From contig CAVCAW010000035.1 of NCBI GenBank assembly GCA_963600315.1, positions 1 to 33,609 of the forward strand: a DNA stretch of 33,609 nucleotides, written 5' to 3'. Every line of letters starts with the position of its first letter. The stretch's first letter is position 1. The notes under the pieces were generated by a model that saw only the letters and a list, made by a program, of their open reading frames with translations, ran no database searches and was not told where the DNA came from. Source of the DNA: UBA6382 sp963600315. Lineage in GTDB: Bacteria; Bacteroidota; Bacteroidia; Bacteroidales; Bacteroidaceae. Of the stretch, positions 25,176 through 33,492 are shown in pieces. A program made the position numbers and the translations under genes.

Positions 25176-26255
25176 ATGTTTGATTTCAACACCGTAACAC
25201 AATGGATTGACAACCTGCTTGTCTCCGTCATGCCGGGCTGGGCTGCCACACTGACAGAGTGTGTGCTGGTGGCTCTTGCCGTCATCACGCTGTACGCGGT
25301 ATTCGCCATTATCCTTATTTATATGGAGCGAAAAATATGCGCATTCTTCCAGTGCCGTCTCGGTCCTATGCGTGTAGGAAAATGGGGATGCATACAGGTC
25401 GTGTCAGACGTACTCAAAATGCTCACCAAGGAAATTATTGAGCTGCGCAACGTTGACCGTCTGCTGCACCACGTCGCACCGTTCTTGGTGATCGTGGCGT
25501 CTATGCTCACATTCTCTTGTCTGCCTTGGAACAAAGGTGCGGGCATCATCGACTTCAACGTCGGAGTCGTGTTTTTCCTCGCTTCGGGCAGCATAGGCGT
25601 GGTGGGAATTCTGCTCGCCGGCTGGAGTAGTAACAACAAATACGCTCTCATAGGCGCCATGCGCAGTGGAGCGCAGATTATTAGCTACGAGGTCTCCATC
25701 GGACTGACCATGCTCTCCATGATAGTGCTGACTGGCACAATGTCGTTCAGCGAGATTTGTCAGCAGCAAGCCGATTTGGGCTGGAACATTTTCCGCGGTC
25801 ACATTCCAGCTGTGTTGGCTTTCATCGTATACCTAATAGCGGGCAATGCTGAGTGCAACCGTGGTCCGTTTGACATGCCCGAAGCCGAGAGCGAGCTTAC
25901 GGCAGGCTACCACGTGGAGTATTCGGGTATGGATTTCGGCTTCTACTATTTGGCCGAATACCTCAACCTGTTTATCTGCGCTGGCATGGCCAGCACCATA
26001 TTCTTGGGCGGTTGGGCACCACTCCACATCTGCGGTCTTGATGCGTTCAACAACGTGATGGACTATATCCCCGGATTTGTGTGGATGATTGGCAAAACCT
26101 TATTTGTGGTATTCCTGCTGATGTGGATTCGCTGGACTTTCCCTCGCTTGAGGATAGACCAGCTGCTCTCGCTGGAGTGGAAATATCTGATGCCAATAAG
26201 TCTAGTAATCCTCACGGTGATGGCGCTGTGCGTATCATTCGGTTTAACCCTGTAA
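25176..26255 (+). CDS. nuoH: NADH-quinone oxidoreductase subunit H
   Basis: A membrane subunit that joins the quinone site to the proton channels. The 359-aa protein is polytopic and contains MERKICAFFQCRLGPMRVGK (first loop) and the acidic NRGPFDMPEAESELTAGYHV followed by EYSGMDFG (the E-channel loop), both hallmarks of the family. It starts after a 53-nt gap and ends 10 nt before nuoI. Confidence 0.97.
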   Translation: MFDFNTVTQWIDNLLVSVMPGWAATLTECVLVALAVITLYAVFAIILIYMERKICAFFQCRLGPMRVGKWGCIQVVSDVLKMLTKEIIELRNVDRLLHHVAPFLVIVASMLTFSCLPWNKGAGIIDFNVGVVFFLASGSIGVVGILLAGWSSNNKYALIGAMRSGAQIISYEVSIGLTMLSMIVLTGTMSFSEICQQQADLGWNIFRGHIPAVLAFIVYLIAGNAECNRGPFDMPEAESELTAGYHVEYSGMDFGFYYLAEYLNLFICAGMASTIFLGGWAPLHICGLDAFNNVMDYIPGFVWMIGKTLFVVFLLMWIRWTFPRLRIDQLLSLEWKYLMPISLVILTVMALCVSFGLTL

Positions 26256-26265
26256 CTACAAGACA

Positions 26266-26910
26266 ATGTCAACAAATAATTATTTCTCAGGCTTGGTGTC
26301 CGGCATCAAATCGCTAGCTGTCGGCATGGGTGTGACAATGAAGGAACTCTTCACCCCCAAGATTACGGAGCAATATCCCGAAAACCGCAAGGAGCTGAAA
26401 ATGTTTGACCGCTTCCGTGGCAGACTGATTATGCCCCACAATGAAAACAACGAGCACAACTGTGTGGGCTGCGGCCTATGCCAAATGGCGTGTCCCAACG
26501 GAAGTATAAAAGTAACTAGCGAAACCTATGAAACAGAAGACGGCAAGAAGAAACGCCGCCTTGTGAAGTATGAGTATGACCTGGGGTGCTGCATGTTCTG
26601 CGAACTATGCATCACGGCGTGTCCGAGCAAGGCCATTGAGTTCTGCACGGAGTTTGAAAACGCAGTATTTGACCGTTCAAAACTCGTAACACAACTTAAT
26701 CACCCTGGCAGCAAAGCGGCAGAAAAGAAGCCGGTGGCAAAACCTGCCCCCAAGGCTCAGGCTTCTGCCCCAGCAGCTACAAAGGCTTCAGTTCAGGCAA
26801 CTGCCAAGGAGTCTGCCCCAGCACCTGCCAAAGAGACTGCTTCGACAACTACTCAAGATTCAAAGTCTGATGCAGGCAACACAACAAACGAAAAACAAGC
26901 AGCCGTATGA
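26266..26910 (+). CDS. nuoI: NADH-quinone oxidoreductase subunit I with a low-complexity C-terminal tail
   Basis: A ferredoxin-like subunit with two [4Fe-4S] clusters. The motifs are CVGCGLCQMACP (Cys66, 69, 72, 76) and CMFCELCITACP (Cys109, 112, 115, 119). The family fold ends at about residue 148. The remaining 65 residues are a tail rich in Ala, Pro, Lys, Thr and Ser (KKPVAKPAPKAQASAPA...), probably disordered. No second function is recognisable in it. In this Nuo type without EFG, NuoI and NuoB are the only cluster-bearing subunits, so NuoI is the probable point of entry for electrons. The stop codon overlaps the nuoJ start (ATGA). Confidence 0.96.
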   Translation: MSTNNYFSGLVSGIKSLAVGMGVTMKELFTPKITEQYPENRKELKMFDRFRGRLIMPHNENNEHNCVGCGLCQMACPNGSIKVTSETYETEDGKKKRRLVKYEYDLGCCMFCELCITACPSKAIEFCTEFENAVFDRSKLVTQLNHPGSKAAEKKPVAKPAPKAQASAPAATKASVQATAKESAPAPAKETASTTTQDSKSDAGNTTNEKQAAV

Positions 26911-27428
26911 TAACTGAAACTATAGTCTTTGCGATTTTGGCAGCCATCATCGCAATATTCTCCATTCTCTCCGTCACGACCAAGCGCATTATACGCGCCG
27001 CCACCTACTTGCTCGTGGTGCTCTTCGGCACGGCAGGTGTATATTTCCTCTTGGGCTACACCTTCCTTGGCGCAGTGCAGATAATGGTCTACGCTGGCGG
27101 TGTCATTGTGCTCTACGTGTTTGCAATAATGCTAACGGGCAAGACCGTCACCACAGAGCAGAAGCGCCTTAGCGTGAAGAAACGCTGCGCAGCTCTCATC
27201 GCTACGCTCATAGGCGCAGGGCTATTGATGTTCACCTTTGCCGCACGTCAGTTCGGCAGCATCGCACTCAACAGTTCTGTGACCAACGAGTCGGCATCTC
27301 CCATCAAGGACTTGGGCAGCAGACTGCTGTCGTCGGGTCCTGGCGGCTATCTGCTTCCGTTTGAGGCCGTCAGCGTGTTGCTGCTCGCTTGTATCATAGG
27401 CGGACTGATTATAGCACGCAAACGTTAA
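26907..27428 (+). CDS. nuoJ: NADH-quinone oxidoreductase subunit J
   Basis: A 173-aa membrane-arm subunit. It contains the conserved helix LGAVQIMVYAGGVIVLYVFA with its pi-bulge glycine and valine residues, and several further hydrophobic helices. It begins within the nuoI stop codon (translational coupling) and ends 24 nt before nuoK. Confidence 0.96.
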   Translation: MITETIVFAILAAIIAIFSILSVTTKRIIRAATYLLVVLFGTAGVYFLLGYTFLGAVQIMVYAGGVIVLYVFAIMLTGKTVTTEQKRLSVKKRCAALIATLIGAGLLMFTFAARQFGSIALNSSVTNESASPIKDLGSRLLSSGPGGYLLPFEAVSVLLLACIIGGLIIARKR

Positions 27429-27452
27429 ACCCACAAGAAACTGAGACACACT

Positions 27453-27764
27453 ATGAATATCACTATTGACTATTTCCTGATACTTTCCGCCATAATGCTT
27501 GGTGCGGGTATGTACGGTTTCTTCACCCGCCGCAACACTCTGGCCATTCTTATTTCCATTGAGCTCATCCTCAATGCCGCCGACCTCAATTTTGCGGCTT
27601 TCAACCGTCTTTGTGATACAGCGGGCACGGAGGGTTATGTATTCACCCTGTTTTCGATAGCCATCTCGGCAGCGGAAACGGCCATCGCCATCGCAGTGAT
27701 GATAAACATCTACCGGATGCTCAAGAGCAACCTTGTAGACGAGCTTGACAACCTGAAATGGTAA
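27453..27764 (+). CDS. nuoK: NADH-quinone oxidoreductase subunit K
   Basis: A 103-aa three-helix subunit of the membrane arm. The two buried glutamates used in proton movement are present in ISIELILNAADLNF and SAAETAIAIAVMINIYR. Length is normal (about 100 aa). Confidence 0.97.
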   Translation: MNITIDYFLILSAIMLGAGMYGFFTRRNTLAILISIELILNAADLNFAAFNRLCDTAGTEGYVFTLFSIAISAAETAIAIAVMINIYRMLKSNLVDELDNLKW

Positions 27765-27789
27765 TAACTACTCAAAAACCAGACACACA

Positions 27790-29745
27790 ATGTTTTCATA
27801 CACACTTCTGATTATACTGCTTCCGCTGCTGAGCTTCCTTATTCTCGGCATTGCGGGCAAATGGCTCAGCCACAAAACGGCGGGGTGGATAGGCACCTTG
27901 TCGCTAGCGGCAGTGACAGTGCTGTCGTACTGCACGGCCTACGATTATTTCTTTGTCATCGGACGTGATGCTGTCACCCACGCCTTTGAGCGCCAGATTC
28001 CGTTCAACTTCACATGGTTGCCGTTCTTCGACGAGGGTCTGCACTTCGACATGGGTATAATGCTCGACTCCATCTCTGTCATGATGCTCATTGTGATTTC
28101 CACCGTCAGCTTCATGGTGCACATCTATTCATTTGGCTACATGAAGGGCGAGAAGGGTTTCCAGCGCTACTATGCTTTTCTGTCGCTGTTCACCATGTCG
28201 ATGCTCGGGTTGGTAGTAGCCACCAACATCTTCCAGATGTATCTCTTCTGGGAGCTTGTGGGTGTTAGTTCCTACTTGCTCATTGGCTTCTACTATACAT
28301 TGCCGGCTGCCATCGCTGCCAGCAAGAAGGCATTTATCGTAACTCGCTTCGCTGATTTGTTCTTCCTCATCGGCATTCTGATTTATGGTTTCTACACAGG
28401 TTCCTTCAGTTTTGCTTTCGACACAGATTCAGGTCTACAGAGCTATGCACAGGCAGGCTTCATACTGCCCCTCGCCCTGACACTGATGTTTATTGGCGGT
28501 GCGGGCAAGAGCGCCATGTTCCCGTTGCACATATGGTTGCCTGATGCTATGGAGGGTCCAACTCCGGTCAGCGCCCTCATCCATGCCGCCACGATGGTCG
28601 TAGCAGGTGTATTCCAGGTTGCCCGCTTGTTCCCGCTGTGGGTTACCTATGCACAAGATTGGATGCCTGTAATCATCTGGGTGGGTGTATTCACCGCGTT
28701 CTACGCTGCCGCAGTGGCATGCGCTCAGAGCGACATCAAGCGTGTGTTGGCATTCTCCACCATATCGCAGATAGCCTTCATGATGGTAGCGTTGGGTGTG
28801 TGCACCGAACTGCAAACTGGCCACAGCCACCCTGGAAGCGTAGGCTACATGGCGTCAATGTTCCACCTCTTCACTCACGCTATGTTCAAGGCGTGTCTGT
28901 TCCTCGGGGCAGGTTGCATCATCCACGCTGTTCACAGCAATGAGATGAGTGCTATGGGCGGTTTGCGCAAATATCTGCCACTGACCCACATCACGTTCCT
29001 CATTTCGTGCCTCGCCATCAGCGGCATTCCGTTCTTCTCGGGTTTCAGCAGCAAGGACGAAATCATCTCGGCATGCATGGCCTATAGTCCACTGGTTGGC
29101 TGGATTATGACTGGCATTGCAGCAATGACCGCATTCTATATGTTCCGTCTGTACTACGGCATATTCTGGGGTACTGAGAACAAAGAGCTCCACGCCGCTC
29201 ACCACCCACACGAAACCAAGATAATGACTTTGCCACTCGTAGTGCTGAGCGTCATCACTGTGGGTGTGGGCATCTATACCACCTTGGCAGGCTTCGGTCT
29301 GTTTGAGGGCTACAGTTTCGGTTCGCTCATTAGCGCTGATGGTCAGGACTATCGCATACACTTCGACCTCAGCGTGGCAAGTTGCTCCACCATCATAGCC
29401 ATCATCTCTATTTGCTTGGCCACCTATATCTTCAAGGGCGAAACCCAGCCGATAGCAGTGAAGATGAAAGCCGCCCTGCCGAAATTGCACCGCTGGGCAT
29501 ACAAGCGTTTCTACATGGACGAGGTTTATCAGTTCGTCACACACCGCATTATCTTCGGTCTTGTCAGCAAGCCTATAGCGTGGTTCGACCGCCACGTAAT
29601 CGACGGCTTCTTCAATTTCCTGGCTTGGGGCACAAATGCGGCATCCAACGGCATCAAGGGTCTGCAGAGCGGTCGCGTGCAGCAATACGCCTTGGTTTAC
29701 CTCATAGGCACGATAGTACTTATCGCATTATTACTAATCTTCTAA
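27790..29745 (+). CDS. nuoL: NADH-quinone oxidoreductase subunit L
   Basis: The distal antiporter-like proton-pumping subunit, 651 aa with many membrane helices. The conserved glutamate is in LFWELVGVSSYLLIGFYY, and the channel region shows KSAMFPLHIWLPDAMEGPTP followed by VSALIHAATMVVAGV. The C-terminal part includes the amphipathic lateral helix and a last anchor helix (near YALVYLIGTIVLIALLLIF). It ends 15 nt before nuoM. Confidence 0.97.
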   Translation: MFSYTLLIILLPLLSFLILGIAGKWLSHKTAGWIGTLSLAAVTVLSYCTAYDYFFVIGRDAVTHAFERQIPFNFTWLPFFDEGLHFDMGIMLDSISVMMLIVISTVSFMVHIYSFGYMKGEKGFQRYYAFLSLFTMSMLGLVVATNIFQMYLFWELVGVSSYLLIGFYYTLPAAIAASKKAFIVTRFADLFFLIGILIYGFYTGSFSFAFDTDSGLQSYAQAGFILPLALTLMFIGGAGKSAMFPLHIWLPDAMEGPTPVSALIHAATMVVAGVFQVARLFPLWVTYAQDWMPVIIWVGVFTAFYAAAVACAQSDIKRVLAFSTISQIAFMMVALGVCTELQTGHSHPGSVGYMASMFHLFTHAMFKACLFLGAGCIIHAVHSNEMSAMGGLRKYLPLTHITFLISCLAISGIPFFSGFSSKDEIISACMAYSPLVGWIMTGIAAMTAFYMFRLYYGIFWGTENKELHAAHHPHETKIMTLPLVVLSVITVGVGIYTTLAGFGLFEGYSFGSLISADGQDYRIHFDLSVASCSTIIAIISICLATYIFKGETQPIAVKMKAALPKLHRWAYKRFYMDEVYQFVTHRIIFGLVSKPIAWFDRHVIDGFFNFLAWGTNAASNGIKGLQSGRVQQYALVYLIGTIVLIALLLIF

Positions 29746-29760
29746 AACACTATCAACGAT

Positions 29761-31293
29761 ATGAATTTTCTGTCATTATTTGTACTGATTCCTGCAGTCA
29801 TGCTGCTTGGTCTGTGGCTGGCTAAAGGCGTGAAGGCCGTGCGCGGCGTGATGGTCGTTGGTAGCTCTGCCTTGCTTGCGCTGGCAATTTGGCTGACGCT
29901 TGACTTTCTCGGACAGCGTGCCGCAGGCAACGACGCTGAGATGCTCTATCAGGCAGCGTTCACATGGTTCGAACCGCTCCACATATCCTATCGCACTGGT
30001 GTCGACGGCATCTCGGTGGCCATGCTCCTTCTGAGTGCCATCATAGTGTTTACCGGCACCTTTGCCAGCTGGCGTCTCTCGCCCAACCTGAAAGATTACT
30101 TCTTGTGGTTCACCCTTTTGTCGATGGGTGTATTCGGGTTCTTCATAAGCATCGACATGTTCATGATGTTTATGTTCTATGAGATAGCCCTCATCCCCAT
30201 GTATCTGCTCATCGGAGTGTGGGGCAGTGGTCAGAAGGAATATGCTGCCATGAAGCTCACCCTGATGCTGATGGGTGGCTCTGCATTCTTAATGATTGGT
30301 ATCTTCGGCATCTTCTACGGTGCAGGTGGCGAAACGATGAACATACTCGACATAGCCAACCACACCAACGGCGCCCACCCCATTGAGTTTGCCCAGCAGT
30401 GCATTTGGTTTCCGCTGACATTTATCGGCTTCGGTGTCTTGGGAGCGTTGTTCCCCTTCCACACATGGAGCCCTGACGGTCACGCTTCGGCACCTACCGC
30501 AGTGTCCATGCTCCATGCCGGTGTGCTGATGAAGCTCGGTGGTTACGGCTGCTTCCGCATTGCCATCTTCCTCATGCCAGAGGCTGCCAACGAGCTCAAC
30601 TGGATATTCTTGATACTGACGGGCATCTCGGTTGTCTACGGTGCTATGAGCGCTTGCGTACAGACCGACCTCAAATACATCAATGCCTACTCTTCAGTGA
30701 GCCACTGCGGCCTTGTGCTGTTCGGCATCTTGATGCTCACCACCACGTCTACGGTGGGTGCCATTCTGCAGATGCTGTCTCACGGCTTGATGACGGCCCT
30801 CTTCTTTGCCCTCATCGGTATGATATACGGACGCACCCACACGCGCGACGTCAACAAGATGACCGGTTTGATGCAGATTATGCCGTTCCTGAGCGTATGT
30901 TTCGTCATTGCCGGTCTCGCCAACCTCGGTCTTCCGGGCTTGAGCGGCTTCGTAGCCGAAATGACGATATTTGTTGGTTCGTTCCAAAATGCTGATGTCT
31001 TCCACCGCGTGCTTACCATCATGGCCACATGTTCCATCGTGGCAGCAGCAGTCTACATCTTGCGCATGGTGGGCAGAATGCTGTACGGTGTATGCACCGA
31101 CGAGCACCACAAGCAACTTAGCGATGCCACATGGGAAGAGCGCTTTGCCGTAATTTGTCTCATCATAGCCATTGCGGGCATAGGTCTTGCTCCTGCCTGG
31201 ATAAGCAACCTTATCAACGGAAGTGTCGCTCCTATTATTGAAGCTGTGAAGAGCGCTGGTCCGCTGGTATCGTCATGCAACCCTTTCATGTAA
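29761..31293 (+). CDS. nuoM: NADH-quinone oxidoreductase subunit M
   Basis: The second antiporter-like subunit, 510 aa. FYEIALIPMYLLIGVWG holds the essential glutamate of helix 5, and FHTWSPDGHASAPTAVSMLH followed by AGVLMKLGGYG is the conserved channel block. Spacing to nuoN is 32 nt. Confidence 0.97.
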   Translation: MNFLSLFVLIPAVMLLGLWLAKGVKAVRGVMVVGSSALLALAIWLTLDFLGQRAAGNDAEMLYQAAFTWFEPLHISYRTGVDGISVAMLLLSAIIVFTGTFASWRLSPNLKDYFLWFTLLSMGVFGFFISIDMFMMFMFYEIALIPMYLLIGVWGSGQKEYAAMKLTLMLMGGSAFLMIGIFGIFYGAGGETMNILDIANHTNGAHPIEFAQQCIWFPLTFIGFGVLGALFPFHTWSPDGHASAPTAVSMLHAGVLMKLGGYGCFRIAIFLMPEAANELNWIFLILTGISVVYGAMSACVQTDLKYINAYSSVSHCGLVLFGILMLTTTSTVGAILQMLSHGLMTALFFALIGMIYGRTHTRDVNKMTGLMQIMPFLSVCFVIAGLANLGLPGLSGFVAEMTIFVGSFQNADVFHRVLTIMATCSIVAAAVYILRMVGRMLYGVCTDEHHKQLSDATWEERFAVICLIIAIAGIGLAPAWISNLINGSVAPIIEAVKSAGPLVSSCNPFM

Positions 31294-31325
31294 TTCATTA
31301 ACACGCCAAAATCATTCCAAAAAAG

Positions 31326-32789
31326 ATGGACTACTCACAATTTCTAAATATGGGTCAGGAACTATCGCTGCTTGCAGTGATAATAATCTTGTTTGTGGCT
31401 GACCTCTTCATGTGTACCGACCGCAAGGACGGCAAGGGTGTTCTCAACACGCCGCTTCCCGTCATCTTGATGATTGTCCACACGTTTATCGGCATTCTTC
31501 CGCTTATAGCTGCATGTACAGACAGTTGCACCTGCAGCAGCGTAGCCTTCGGCGGCATGTATATCACCAATGTCATGACTACCGTAGTGAAGACCATTCT
31601 ATCTGTCGGCACCCTCATAGTGTTCCTCACTGCCCACGAGTGGCTCAAGCTACCCGAGATGGCCAACAAGCAGGGCGAATACTATATGCTCACCCTCTCC
31701 ACTCTGTTGGGTATGTATTTCATGGTCAGCGCAGGTCATTTCCTAATGTTCTTCATCGGACTTGAACTGGCATCGGTGCCCATGACAGCACTGATAGCCT
31801 ACTCCAAGAAGTCGCAAGAAAGTGCCGAGGCATCTGCCAAATACATACTCACTGCCCTATTCTCGTCAGGACTGATGCTCTACGGCATCTCGCTCATCTA
31901 TGGCACGACAGGCACACTCTATTTTGAAGCCGCTGGCAAGGCAATGGTTGCGACCGACCCCGTGCAAATAGCAGCTTTAGTACTCTTTATCGGAGGCATT
32001 GGATTCAAGATTTCGCTCGTGCCGTTCCACCTTTGGACAGCTGATGCCTACCAGGGAGCACCAACACCCGTGACATCCTACCTGAGCGTCATCTCTAAGG
32101 GTGCTGCAGCCTTTGTACTCTTCACAGTGCTCTACAAAGTGTTTGCCCCAGTCATTGACCATGCCAATTTGATTTTCTTCTGGATCATCGTGTTGTCCAT
32201 AACATTGGCCAACATCTTCGCTATTCGCCAGAACAACCTCAAGCGCTTCATGGCATTCTCGGCCATCAGCCAAGCCGGCTATCTTGTGCTCGGCGTGATG
32301 GGAGCCACCCCACAGGGTATGACCGCCATAGTCTACTACCTGCTGGCATATATGGTAGCCAACCTCGGAGTGTTCCTCATCATCAACATCACCGAACAGC
32401 GCAGCGGCAAGATTAACATATCTGACTACGACGGCTACTACAAGACTAATCCCAAGTTGGCTTTCCTCATGACACTTGCCCTGTTCAGCCTCGCCGGCAT
32501 CCCACCCTTCGCAGGCTTCTTCAGCAAGTTCTTCATGTTCATGGCAGCCTTCAAGGCAGGTTTCGCAGTATTGGTCTTCATCGCCCTGGTCAACACGGTG
32601 ATATCACTCTACTACTATCTGCTCATCGTCAAGGCCATGTACATCAAGCCCAATGACAACCCGATAGCAACTTTCAAGACCGACGGTTACACCAAGGTTG
32701 GTCTCTTCGTCTGCACCGCCGGTGTAGTGTTGTGCGGTATCATCAGCTGGTTCTACACCTATATCAGCCAGTTTAGCTACGGACTCTAA
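31326..32789 (+). CDS. nuoN: NADH-quinone oxidoreductase subunit N
   Basis: The third antiporter-like subunit, 487 aa, and last gene of the operon. Diagnostic blocks are FIGLELASVPMTALIAY (conserved Glu) and VPFHLWTADAYQGAPTPVTS followed by YLSVISKGAAAF. It is followed after 65 nt by a strong terminator. No nuoE, nuoF or nuoG is present anywhere in the operon. Confidence 0.97.
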   Translation: MDYSQFLNMGQELSLLAVIIILFVADLFMCTDRKDGKGVLNTPLPVILMIVHTFIGILPLIAACTDSCTCSSVAFGGMYITNVMTTVVKTILSVGTLIVFLTAHEWLKLPEMANKQGEYYMLTLSTLLGMYFMVSAGHFLMFFIGLELASVPMTALIAYSKKSQESAEASAKYILTALFSSGLMLYGISLIYGTTGTLYFEAAGKAMVATDPVQIAALVLFIGGIGFKISLVPFHLWTADAYQGAPTPVTSYLSVISKGAAAFVLFTVLYKVFAPVIDHANLIFFWIIVLSITLANIFAIRQNNLKRFMAFSAISQAGYLVLGVMGATPQGMTAIVYYLLAYMVANLGVFLIINITEQRSGKINISDYDGYYKTNPKLAFLMTLALFSLAGIPPFAGFFSKFFMFMAAFKAGFAVLVFIALVNTVISLYYYLLIVKAMYIKPNDNPIATFKTDGYTKVGLFVCTAGVVLCGIISWFYTYISQFSYGL

Positions 32790-32854
32790 CAGTCCAGCCA
32801 CGAACTCTAATAACGCGCCAAGCGGTCATCCGCCAACAGCGCCCCAACCTTCCC

Positions 32855-32896
32855 AAAGCGGCAACAAGGAGCAATATCCCTTGTTGCCGCTTTTTT
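32855..32896 (+). terminator. nuo operon terminator
   Basis: A perfect 15-bp stem (32855-32869 with 32879-32893) has a 9-nt loop and runs into T6 (32891-32896). It lies 65 nt after the nuoN stop codon. Confidence 0.93.
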
Positions 32897-32918
32897 ATTG
32901 CTGTCCGCTGAAACTTTT
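32897..32918 (+). repeat. Terminal-repeat-like sequence, outlying copy
   Basis: ATTGCTGTCCGCTGAAACTTTT matches the inverted end at 33289-33268 (ATTGCTGTCTGGTAAAACTTTT) at 19 of 22 positions. It follows directly on the T run of the nuo terminator. It could mark the left end of a larger, decayed element. Confidence 0.6.
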
Positions 32919-33055
32919 TGGGCGCCATAGAGGATTTTGAAGAAGACTGGGATATTTCTGACGACTATGTTAATGGCATCAAGAATGAGATAACAGACTT
33001 CTATGTAATGCCTAATAATCCAGACGCCATTCTCCTTTCACATGCTGATGACTAA
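32912..33055 (+). pseudogene. Coding remnant of an unidentified protein
   Basis: An open frame without a start codon reads NFLGAIEDFEEDWDISDDY... and ends ...PDAILLSHADD before TAA at 33053. The composition is protein-like and acidic. After the TAA the same frame continues plausibly for some residues (WSEVINRKGRLKVEV), so the stop may itself be a lesion. The frame begins at a TGA inside the repeat copy at 32897. I do not recognise the family; it is most likely a 5'-truncated fragment left after insertion or deletion. Confidence 0.45.
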
Positions 33056-33146
33056 TGGAGTGAGGTAATTAACAGAAAGGGGAGGCTTAAAGTGGAAGTC
33101 TGTTGCCCTCCCTCCTGCCCTTTCGCGGGCAGCTATAATTTTGGGT

Positions 33147-33289
33147 ATTGCTGTCCGGTAAAATGCTTATATTTGTTCATGGCTGCTCCTTATTTTCGCT
33201 AACAACAGAAGTAACCAAAAGGGCTGATACTTCGTGAGAAGTGTCAGCCCTAACTTATATCGCTCTGAAAAGTTTTACCAGACAGCAAT
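33147..33289. mobile_element. MITE-like element (143 bp, non-coding)
   Basis: The two ends are inverted repeats of 17 bp with one mismatch: ATTGCTGTCCGGTAAAA at 33147-33163 and TTTTACCAGACAGCAAT at 33273-33289. The interior has no gene but carries a strong 14-bp hairpin (33220-33233 with 33238-33251, one G-T pair). No clear target-site duplication is seen. Size, ends and lack of coding capacity fit a miniature element mobilised by a transposase elsewhere, but the parent family is not identified. Confidence 0.6.
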
Positions 33290-33364
33290 CGGCGGAAATA
33301 TTTGAGTATTTCGGGCGAAATGCGATTACACATCTGCGGAAGTTGATGTCCGTTTCCGCCGGAA
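33287..33364. repeat. Palindromic 22-bp-period repeat array, copy 3 (4 units)
   Basis: Units start at 33287, 33309, 33331 and 33353, exactly 22 bp apart: AATCGGCGGAAA, TTTCGGGCGAAA, CATCTGCGGAAG and TTTCCGCCGGAA. The third is the most diverged. The spacer before the last unit, TTGATGTCCG, closely matches the sequence just before the array at 123 (TTTATGTCCG). The first two bases of unit 1 coincide with the end of the MITE-like element, so the element may have inserted into the array. Confidence 0.8.
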
Positions 33365-33492
33365 TTGCGGTGTTTGTTCAATCACATTTTCCATTTGATG
33401 AAAGCATAGCATAGGGAGCGCATTGAATTTTGTTTGCGTACCGCCTCGTAAGATTGCGGCAACAGTCATGTGACGTGATGGCTCCGCATTGG

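Larger units (their letters stand above)
32790..33492. other. Intergenic region after nuoN (about 700 nt)
   Basis: It holds the nuo terminator, three copies of a short terminal-repeat-like sequence (32897, 33147 and, inverted, 33289), a broken coding remnant (32912-33055), a MITE-like element (33147-33289) and the third palindromic array (33287-33364). The stretch 33365-33492 shows nothing I can assign. The mixture suggests an insertion-prone site behind a conserved operon. Confidence 0.75.

Noticed and set aside
28855..29685. Minus-strand open frame of 276 codons opposite nuoL
   Set aside because: It is the shadow of a conserved membrane-protein gene; its His- and Glu-rich composition reflects antisense codons.
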